The notes under the pieces are model-generated. The model ran no database searches and had not been told where the DNA came from. It saw only the letters and a program-made list of their open reading frames with translations. A program made the position numbers and the translations under genes. Source: Peptococcaceae bacterium UBA7185 (GTDB lineage: Bacteria > Bacillota > Peptococcia > Peptococcales > Peptococcaceae). Taken from it: a stretch of 18,978 bases of DNA. The number at the start of each line of letters is the position of its first letter. Positions within the stretch are counted from its first letter, which is position 1. This document shows positions 13,417-18,978 of this stretch, piece after piece. The stretch lies in contig DKVF01000033.1 of NCBI GenBank assembly GCA_002491065.1, forward strand, positions 1 through 18,978. The letters run 5' to 3'.

Positions 13417-14400
13417 ATGAAGAAAAAAGTTGTTGCGCTGTTGGCTCTGGTCATGATGTTGGGGGTGATTGCTGGTTGTACAAGTTCAAAACCTGCTGAA
13501 TCTGATGGGCAAGCCGCTGCAGTAGACACAAAAATTTTGTACGAAGCAGATGAAAGTATGTTGAACACCTATACTGTAATTGCTGTGAATCCAGAAGCAC
13601 CATTTACAGATGCTGACGGAAACGCAATCAGTGACGTTGCCGTGAACACTGCCGGTGCAGATGCGCTGGTTCATTGGCTGCTGACACAGGATGCGCTGGA
13701 TTTGGCCGGCGAATATGGTATGGCTGATTATGGCGAGCATCTGTTTTATGTAAAAGAAGACGCGCCTGTTTATGATGGCGAAGTGGCTGCCGCTACAGAA
13801 GACACAAAAACGATTCGTTTGTCTACCACGACTTCTGTGAAAGATTCCGGTTTGCTGGACAACTTATTGCCGGTGTTTGAACAGGAGTACGGTTATACAG
13901 TCGAAGTACAATCCGCCGGGACAGGGAAAGCCATTGCTGCTGCTAAATATGGCAACGCTGATGTGATTCTTGTTCATGCCAAAGCACAGGAAGAAGCGTT
14001 TGTTGAGGAAGGGTTTGCCCGTGTCGTTGATGGTCTGGATTCCGAAAGAAATTCCTTCATCTACAATTATTTTGTGCTGTGCGGACCATCTGAAGACCCT
14101 GCCGGTGCTGCAGACCGTGACAGCGTAAAAGATGCCTTTGCTGCGATTGCAGATGGGAAATATCCGTTCATTTCCCGTGGGGACGGTTCCGGTACACATA
14201 GCAAAGAGTTGTCTCTCTGGCCTGAAGAATTGGGAATTACCGAAGATGCAGAATCTTTTGCCGACTATACAGATTGGTATACTTCTGCCAATGCCGGTAT
14301 GGGCGCATGTTTGGTGATGGCTGAACAGACGCATGGTTATATCCTGACTGATAAAGCTACATTCTTGACTTTTGTTGCCAACAACGGTCAAATTGACTAA
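13417..14400 (+). CDS. tupA: Tungstate-binding lipoprotein TupA, apparently circularly permuted
   Basis: This is a 327-residue ABC binding protein. The signal peptide ends in lipobox IAGC with Cys21 as the lipidated residue. TupA hallmarks are RLSTTTSVKDSGLLD (residues 134-148), SAGTGKAIAA, ADVILVHA, FISRGDGSGTHSKELSLW and GYILTDKATF. In ordinary TupA proteins the chain continues after the LTD segment with a piece resembling YGVIAVNP, an INWL-type helix and YGxxLF. Here the protein stops at NNGQID, and that piece (ILYEADESMLNTYTVIAVNP to YGEHLF, residues 40-110) sits at the N-terminus behind a linker. The order is therefore permuted. The start is ATG 13417, with GGAGGGG 6 nt upstream. TupA captures tungstate outside the membrane for TupBC. 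Confidence 0.9.
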   Translation: MKKKVVALLALVMMLGVIAGCTSSKPAESDGQAAAVDTKILYEADESMLNTYTVIAVNPEAPFTDADGNAISDVAVNTAGADALVHWLLTQDALDLAGEYGMADYGEHLFYVKEDAPVYDGEVAAATEDTKTIRLSTTTSVKDSGLLDNLLPVFEQEYGYTVEVQSAGTGKAIAAAKYGNADVILVHAKAQEEAFVEEGFARVVDGLDSERNSFIYNYFVLCGPSEDPAGAADRDSVKDAFAAIADGKYPFISRGDGSGTHSKELSLWPEELGITEDAESFADYTDWYTSANAGMGACLVMAEQTHGYILTDKATFLTFVANNGQID

Positions 14401-14425
14401 GTAAATTTTTGTAAAACAATATCCA

Positions 14426-14463
14426 TTAAATTCCCGTGGGAGAGTTCTTCCACGGGAATTTAA
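14426..14463 (+). other. Stem-loop between tupA and tupB
   Basis: TTAAATTCCCGTGG (14426-14439) pairs exactly with CCACGGGAATTTAA (14450-14463). There is no T-run after it, and the tupB ribosome binding site begins 7 nt later. Such hairpins after binding-protein genes typically protect the 3' end of the upstream message and allow more binding protein than permease. Confidence 0.65.
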
Positions 14464-14480
14464 TTCGATGAGGTGAGAAT

Positions 14481-15167
14481 GTGCACACAGCCTTAGAAAA
14501 AGCGTTGTTTCTGATATTGTCTGCAGACGCGGAGTTATGTAATATTCTTTCGGTCACTGCTCGGATGAGTTTGGCCAGCTCTATATTGGCACTGCTGATT
14601 GGTTTGCCGCTGGGAATTCTCTTAGGCTCCTGCAAATTTAAGGGGAGAGGGGTGCTTCTTGTGATTAACCGTACTCTGATGGGATTGCCGCCGGTGGTTT
14701 GTGGTCTGATTTTTTATATGCTGTTTTCTGGTGTAGGCCCCTTTCGCCAGTATAAGCTGCTGTTCACAGTGGATATCATGGTTATGGCCCAGGTCGTATT
14801 GATTACGCCCATTGTGGTGAGCAGTTTGGAGAGTTATATTTCCGGCATTGCGCCTGTGATTCGGGAAACGGCCAAAGGCTTAGGCCTGGGCAATCTCAAA
14901 ACGTTTCAGTTACTGACGAATGAGTGCATTTATCAGGTATTTTCAGCATATCTGTTGGCTTTTTCCCGTGCCATTGCTGAGGTTGGCGCGGTATCAATGG
15001 TAGGCGGCGCCATTGCCTGGAAAACCAATGTAATGACAACTGCTATCATGCAGTATACCAATCGGGGGAATTTTTCCTTGGGGATTGCCCTTGGGATCAT
15101 TCTGCTGACAGTATCCTTTATTGTAAATGTGACGATATCCCTGCTGCAAAGGAGGTTGAGCCGTTGA
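14481..15167 (+). CDS. tupB: Tungstate ABC transporter permease TupB
   Basis: This 228-residue integral membrane protein has about five or six hydrophobic segments, including MSLASSILALLIGLPLGIL and the last one near residues 200-222. The EAA-type cytoplasmic loop is visible as ETAKGLGLGNLKTFQLL (about residues 131-147), where the ATPase docks. It forms the channel through which tungstate from TupA enters the cell. The GTG start is supported by GAGGTGAG just upstream and by an in-frame stop above it. The gene overlaps tupC by 4 nt. Confidence 0.92.
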   Translation: MHTALEKALFLILSADAELCNILSVTARMSLASSILALLIGLPLGILLGSCKFKGRGVLLVINRTLMGLPPVVCGLIFYMLFSGVGPFRQYKLLFTVDIMVMAQVVLITPIVVSSLESYISGIAPVIRETAKGLGLGNLKTFQLLTNECIYQVFSAYLLAFSRAIAEVGAVSMVGGAIAWKTNVMTTAIMQYTNRGNFSLGIALGIILLTVSFIVNVTISLLQRRLSR

Positions 15168-15820
15168 AGATCGCAGCTTTTACTAAAAACTATGAAGGCC
15201 GACAGGTGTTGAACTTTCCAGGTATGGAATTAGAACGCGGAAAGGTATATTGTGTGATTGGCGCCAATGGCAGCGGCAAATCCACCTTTGCAAAAGCATT
15301 GGCGGGGATTATCCCGGCTGATTTGTCGACTCCTTTATTGGAATCAGGTGTTTCGGTGGGGTATATGCCGCAAAAAAACTATGCCTTTCGAATGAGTCTC
15401 AAAGAGAATATTATGCTCGGCGGTCGGGACGAGAAAAAAGCAGAAAGCTTGATGAAATCTATGCGGTTGGAACATTTAGCGGACAAACGGGCCAATAAAT
15501 TATCGGGCGGTGAGACAGCGCGCATGGCATTGGCCCGGCTTATGATGAAATCCTTTGACCTTACAATCCTGGACGAACCGACTGCGGCCATGGATATAGA
15601 AAGCAGCTCTTTTGCTGAACAATTGATTCAAACATATACGCAGGAAACAGGCTGTGCGCTGATTTTGGTAACCCATTCCCTTCAGCAGGCACGGCGAATT
15701 GCTGACAACGTATTATTTTTTTACAAAGGGAAATTATTAGAGGCAGGGGAAGCGGACATCGTACTGTATCATCCCAAAACGTTGGAAGCAAAACAGTTTT
15801 TGGACTTTTATGGAATATAA
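15164..15820 (+). CDS. tupC: Tungstate ABC transporter ATP-binding protein TupC
   Basis: This is a compact 218-residue ABC ATPase. Walker A is GANGSGKST (residues 33-41), the Q-loop Gln is at 70, the signature is LSGGE (113-117), Walker B is LTILDEPT (133-140) and the switch His is in LVTHS. Unlike ModC, it has no C-terminal oxyanion-binding domain. Translation appears to start at a TTG, because GGAGG (15151-15155) lies 8 nt before it and no ATG is better placed. Overlap with the tupB stop (TTGA) suggests coupled translation. It powers tungstate import with TupB. Confidence 0.92.
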   Translation: MKIAAFTKNYEGRQVLNFPGMELERGKVYCVIGANGSGKSTFAKALAGIIPADLSTPLLESGVSVGYMPQKNYAFRMSLKENIMLGGRDEKKAESLMKSMRLEHLADKRANKLSGGETARMALARLMMKSFDLTILDEPTAAMDIESSSFAEQLIQTYTQETGCALILVTHSLQQARRIADNVLFFYKGKLLEAGEADIVLYHPKTLEAKQFLDFYGI

Positions 15821-15885
15821 ACCTGGAAAGGCAAAAAGGTTGTACTTGTATAAATTATAATATCAAAGAACAGACAAACCTGCCC

Positions 15886-15918
15886 TTGACTTTTGCGTTG
15901 GACGCTCTATAATAGAGC
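15886..15918 (+). promoter_or_regulatory. Promoter of the HAD phosphatase with a palindrome over the -10
   Basis: A -35 TTGACT (15886-15891) and -10 TATAAT (15908-15913) are 16 nt apart. The perfect palindrome GCTCTAT-A-ATAGAGC (15904-15918) covers the -10 box. CTTTTGC (15890-15896) and GCAAAAG (15917-15923) form a wider inverted repeat. Either could be a repressor site. Confidence 0.6.
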
Positions 15919-15945
15919 AAAAGAATGGGAAAGGGTGGCGTAAGA

Positions 15946-16608
15946 ATGGGAAAAACAGTAATTTTCGACTTGGATGGTGTCATTTTTGCTTCGGAGCAGG
16001 TGGTACAGCAGGGCTGGCGGTATGCGGCGGGGAAGATGCAGTTGGGTGAAATCGACCAGTTATTTTTGCAGTGTGTGGGCACCAACCATATTTTCGCGGA
16101 GAATTTATTGCAGACGCAGTTTGGCACCCAATTTTCCTATGAGGAGTTTCGCCGGTATACCAGAGAATTTTTTCGCAGCTATATTACTCAGCACGGATTG
16201 CCCGTCAAGCCGGGTGTGCGGGAATTGATGGAGTATCTGAAGCAAAACAGTTATGCCATTGGGCTGGCCTCATCCAGTACGCTGCAGTATATTCTGAATG
16301 GTTTGCGGCAGGCACAGCTCATCGATTATTTTGATGTGATTGTCAGTGGTGAAAACCTGAAACGCAGCAAGCCAGAACCGGATATTTACTTGATGGCCTG
16401 CGAGAAAATGAATGTTGTGCCGGCAGAGGCTTATGCCATTGAGGATTCGTACAACGGAATTCGTTCCGCCAGTCGAGCTGGTATGCGACCTATTATGGTG
16501 CCTGATTTGTTGCCGGTAACGACAGAGATGGAGCAGTTAAGCTGCGTTGTATGCAGTGATTTGTTGGAAGTGCGAGCTTATTTGCAGCAAGAGGAATGTA
16601 AAGCATAA
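15946..16608 (+). CDS. HAD-family phosphatase (beta-phosphoglucomutase-like subfamily)
   Basis: This 220-residue cytoplasmic hydrolase has the nucleophile motif FDLDGVIF (residues 7-14) with two Asp residues, ASSST as motif II near 112-116, and KPEPD plus AIEDSYNGIRSA as motifs III and IV. The helical cap between motifs I and II places it among sugar-phosphate or nucleotide phosphatases of the HAD-IA group. The start is ATG 15946, with AAGGGTGG 7 nt upstream; an earlier in-frame ATG at 15925 would be almost at the transcript start. It has its own promoter and terminator, so it is probably independent of tup. The substrate cannot be assigned. Confidence 0.88.
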   Translation: MGKTVIFDLDGVIFASEQVVQQGWRYAAGKMQLGEIDQLFLQCVGTNHIFAENLLQTQFGTQFSYEEFRRYTREFFRSYITQHGLPVKPGVRELMEYLKQNSYAIGLASSSTLQYILNGLRQAQLIDYFDVIVSGENLKRSKPEPDIYLMACEKMNVVPAEAYAIEDSYNGIRSASRAGMRPIMVPDLLPVTTEMEQLSCVVCSDLLEVRAYLQQEECKA

Positions 16609-16619
16609 ACTTGAAAGGG

Positions 16620-16663
16620 AATAGCAGCGGGATAGAAAATTTGTTTCCGTCTGCTATTTTTTT
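16620..16663 (+). terminator. Intrinsic terminator after the HAD phosphatase
   Basis: AATAGCAG-CGG (16620-16630) pairs with CCG-T-CTGCTATT (16647-16658), one bulged base, then a T-run to 16663. Confidence 0.75.
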
Positions 16664-16725
16664 GTGCAGCCAGACGGTTTGGAAATCTGGGCTGAAAAAT
16701 TTATTTGCTAAAAATAAAATAGTGC

Positions 16726-16781
16726 TTGACATATTGTTAGATAAATGTCAAAATATAAATAACTTAAGTTAGACAATTGTC
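16726..16781 (+). promoter_or_regulatory. Promoter/operator region of the BlaI-like repressor
   Basis: TTGACA (16726-16731) is a consensus -35, followed by an AT-rich -10 region near 16750-16759. TGACAT (16727-16732) and ATGTCA (16745-16750) form an inverted repeat overlapping the -35. A second site, GACAATTGTC (16772-16781), is a perfect palindrome with the ACAnnTGT core seen in operators of the BlaI/MecI/CopY family. Autoregulation by the adjacent repressor is likely. Confidence 0.5.
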
Positions 16782-16814
16782 GAGATATAAATGTGAAACA
16801 GGAGTGTTGAAACT

Positions 16815-17186
16815 ATGAAAGCAACAAAAAAATTACCAGAGGCAGAGTTGGAAATTATGCTGGTGGTTTGGGACGCCCAGGGACCGGTGACCTCTGATTA
16901 TATTATGGAACGGTTGGAGAAGGATTGGACCAAACCTACGCTGCTCAACTTGCTGACGCGATTGTGCGGCAGAGGCTTTTTACGCTGCGATAAGGAAGGG
17001 CGGCACAATGTTTATTCGGTGTTGATTCCGCGGGAGGACTATGTGCAGGAGGCCAGCAGTACGTTGCTGCGCAAGCTGCATCACAATTCCCTGACCAGTC
17101 TGGTGGCTTCACTGTACGATGGCCAAAAGGTATCCAAAGCCGATTTAGAAGAATTGAAGCGGTTTATTGAGGAGGCTGAACAATGA
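16815..17186 (+). CDS. BlaI/MecI/CopY-family transcriptional repressor
   Basis: This is a 123-residue protein. The N-terminal winged HTH starts LPEAELEIMLVVWDAQGPV, with the recognition region TKPTLLNLLTRLCGRGFLR and the wing CDKEGRHNVYSVLI. The C-terminal helices from about residue 75 serve for dimerisation. These repressors hold their own promoter off until a paired M56 membrane protease cuts them or signals their cutting. The downstream gene is such a protease and overlaps by 4 nt. No CopY-type CxC pair is present in the C-terminus, so metal sensing is unlikely. No beta-lactamase or PBP2a gene is in the window, so the regulon is unknown. Confidence 0.88.
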   Translation: MKATKKLPEAELEIMLVVWDAQGPVTSDYIMERLEKDWTKPTLLNLLTRLCGRGFLRCDKEGRHNVYSVLIPREDYVQEASSTLLRKLHHNSLTSLVASLYDGQKVSKADLEELKRFIEEAEQ

Positions 17187-18978
17187 CGATTTTGATAGAG
17201 ATGATATTACAAATCAGCCTGAGCATGGCGGTGGTGATTGGTGTACTGCTGTTGTTGGTGCCGCTGTGGCAGAAACGCTACAGCGCCCGCTGGCGCAAAA
17301 TCATCTGGCTGATTATCGCGGTGCGGCTGGTAATCCCTTTCTCACCGGAACTGCCCCAGACAGCGGTGCAGCTGGGTATGGACTTGCAGTCAGCGCCAGC
17401 ATGGCAGAGCGAGCAAATTTTTGCCAATGGTGATAAAGCGATGCTGGAGCCAATGGCGCCCAGCGCAGCAGGAGAGATGGGGCGAGTTTCAGACCATCAG
17501 GGAAATCAGTTAGAGGAAAAGGATTCTTCTGCAGTAACGGTAATGCCGATGTCACAGCCCATTTCCTGCGGTGTGCTGTTCTTTGCAATCTGGCTTGTGG
17601 GTATGGTCTGCTTTCTGCTCTGGCATGGTGTGCAGTATGGGCTTTTCCGCCGCAGGGCGTTGGCAGTGGCCCAACCATTGGAGGATGGTGAGGAACTGCT
17701 GCGGCAGGCCGCCGATGGATTGCAATTGAAGAAGATGCCTGCTGCGGCAGTCAGCGTGGCGGTGCAGGGACCTATGCTGCTGGGCTTTGCAAAGCCGGTG
17801 GTGTTGTTGCCCCAGCGCTTTTACGGGACACAGGAATTGGTGCTGATTCTGCGTCACGAGCTGATGCATCACAAGCTGCATGATTTGTGGTATAAGCTGA
17901 TAATGCTGGCAGCCAACGCTGTTCACTGGTTCAATCCGTTGGTGTGGCTGATGGTGCGGCAGGCCGACCGGGATGTGGAGCAGGTCTGCGATGAACAGGT
18001 GGTGCGCGGTCAGGATATAGCGTACCGCAAGGCCTACAGCATGACTATCCTAAACGCCATGGCCAGCCAAAGGGGCGTTGCCTTGTCCACGTATCTGAGC
18101 AAACAGGCCCAGAGCAGCAAAAAGCGGTTTGCCGCCATTCTGTATCCCCAGAAATACGGCAGGGGTGTGCTGACTATGGCGATGGTGGTGCTTTTGGCGG
18201 TGGCAGCCAGCGGATGCCTGCAGGTGGGAGTGAAGGAACCGGTGGATGCCGGCTTGGCCTTGTATGAAAAAGTAGCTTCTTGGCTGCCGGAAGGAGCCAT
18301 TGAGCAGCCGGAAATTTATACAGTGGAAGAAGGCTTTACGGGAGATGATTTTGAAGGAATTGCATCAATGTATCTTTGGCAGGAAGAACAGCTAGAAGGA
18401 AACGGGAGTACAGGCGTTTATATAGACATGAAGGATATGGAAAAAACATTCCACTATAAACGTGACTTGAGGATATTAATTTCATCTGATGGCGAAATTA
18501 TCGAATTTTATTATGGATGCGATGAGGGTGCACTTAACTTGGAAGAATTTTTGTCAGGCTGCAATTTAGATTATGCAGAAAAAGAAGTACAGTCACTGGT
18601 TACTGACGGAAAACAGCTGCAACTCTCTCAACGTTCAGATGCCACTGGATATCAGAGCTATATGAGTGAAAATACCTTGCAGGACTATCGTTATGAAGTG
18701 GGTTTTATTGCGCAAGGCGGCTATCAGCAATATTTGCGGAAATATTATGACAATCCAGAACAGTGCTCGCAGCTGCAAACGTGGTTGTCGGGTCAGTTCC
18801 ATCAGCAGATGGAGAATGCCTTTAACTTGGAGCGTGTCGGGCAGTTTTATCAACAACTGGGAACCCAATCCAGGCAAGGCGATTTATATACGGTGAAAAT
18901 GGATAGCTATATGATTTCCTGGCGGCCTCAGCTTACGAAACAACAGTGGGCCCAATTGGATGAGCTGATGGAACATGA
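17183..18978 (+). CDS. BlaR1-like M56 membrane metallopeptidase/sensor, C-terminus cut by window edge
   Basis: The frame is open from ATG 17183 (ATGA overlap with the repressor stop) to the last base: 598 codons with no stop. Membrane segments lie near residues 5-28, 41-57, 125-150 and 328-346. The zinc site HELMHH begins at His225 and is followed by HD; DVEQVCDEQVV near residue 270 supplies the third ligand region. The large part after residue 347 would be extracytoplasmic and acts as the sensor. No SxxK-type penicillin-binding motif is evident in it, so it need not sense beta-lactams. In this family the signal activates the peptidase, which inactivates the repressor. A lipobox-like ASGC at the end of the fourth segment is internal and probably not processed. 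Confidence 0.88.
   Translation, partial: MTILIEMILQISLSMAVVIGVLLLLVPLWQKRYSARWRKIIWLIIAVRLVIPFSPELPQTAVQLGMDLQSAPAWQSEQIFANGDKAMLEPMAPSAAGEMGRVSDHQGNQLEEKDSSAVTVMPMSQPISCGVLFFAIWLVGMVCFLLWHGVQYGLFRRRALAVAQPLEDGEELLRQAADGLQLKKMPAAAVSVAVQGPMLLGFAKPVVLLPQRFYGTQELVLILRHELMHHKLHDLWYKLIMLAANAVHWFNPLVWLMVRQADRDVEQVCDEQVVRGQDIAYRKAYSMTILNAMASQRGVALSTYLSKQAQSSKKRFAAILYPQKYGRGVLTMAMVVLLAVAASGCLQVGVKEPVDAGLALYEKVASWLPEGAIEQPEIYTVEEGFTGDDFEGIASMYLWQEEQLEGNGSTGVYIDMKDMEKTFHYKRDLRILISSDGEIIEFYYGCDEGALNLEEFLSGCNLDYAEKEVQSLVTDGKQLQLSQRSDATGYQSYMSENTLQDYRYEVGFIAQGGYQQYLRKYYDNPEQCSQLQTWLSGQFHQQMENAFNLERVGQFYQQLGTQSRQGDLYTVKMDSYMISWRPQLTKQQWAQLDELMEH

Noticed and set aside
13864..14391. 175-codon open frame on the minus strand
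   Set aside because: Antisense to tupA, whose protein sequence is unmistakable over this stretch.
18166..18222. Lipobox-like ASGC in the M56 protein as a lipoprotein start
   Set aside because: It sits in the fourth membrane segment of one continuous frame with the peptidase; no separate start site is evident.
1..18978. CRISPR arrays, tRNA/rRNA genes, insertion sequences
   Set aside because: I saw no regularly spaced repeats, no tRNA-like cloverleaf and no transposase or integrase frame in the window.

Overview
The window looks like the chromosome of an anaerobic, low-to-moderate GC Bacillota (Firmicutes). The indications are strong AGGAGG-type ribosome binding sites throughout, short intrinsic terminators, a lipoprotein-type binding protein, a BlaI/BlaR1-like pair, and a tungsten-type aldehyde:ferredoxin oxidoreductase (AOR). 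I cannot decide between Clostridia and Negativicutes from this sequence alone.

Layout. (1) 1-121: the start of thiC on the minus strand, cut by the window edge. (2) 323-529: a small CopZ-like metallochaperone, followed by two inverted repeats. (3) 829-3622, minus strand: AOR, then a MoaD-type sulfur carrier, then a MoeB/ThiF-type activating enzyme. (4) 3623-4127: a regulatory intergenic region with divergent promoters, two 31-bp direct repeats, a perfect palindrome, and a leader of about 225 nt before AOR. (5) 4128-12422, plus strand: a tightly packed operon with overlapping or nearly touching genes. It encodes an excisionase-type HTH regulator fused to a PBP-like domain, MoeA, a second MoeA fused to the same kind of PBP-like domain, two flavoproteins, MoaA, MoaC and MogA. 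It ends at a strong terminator. (6) 12472-13139, minus strand, convergent: a small unknown protein ending in Gly-Gly, and a divergent MoaE-like protein. (7) 13417-15820, plus strand: a tungstate ABC transporter (TupA, TupB, TupC). (8) 15946-16608: a HAD-family phosphatase. (9) 16815-18978: a BlaI/MecI-type repressor and an M56 (BlaR1-like) membrane peptidase that runs off the end.

Regions 3 to 7 form one functional island for tungsten/molybdenum pyranopterin cofactor. TupABC imports the oxyanion. MoaA and MoaC make cPMP. MoaD, MoeB and the MoaE-like protein supply the dithiolene sulfur. MogA and the two MoeA proteins adenylate the pterin and insert the metal. AOR is the only cofactor-dependent enzyme visible. 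Two flavoproteins of the clostridial glycerol-3-phosphate dehydrogenase type sit inside the operon and may be redox partners.

The most striking observation is that TupA appears circularly permuted: the segment that normally forms its C-terminus sits between the lipoprotein signal and the usual N-terminus. Next in interest are the PBP-like sensor domain shared by the regulator and one MoeA, the 10-bp-periodic direct repeats between the divergent promoters, and the small Gly-Gly-ending protein beside MoaE.
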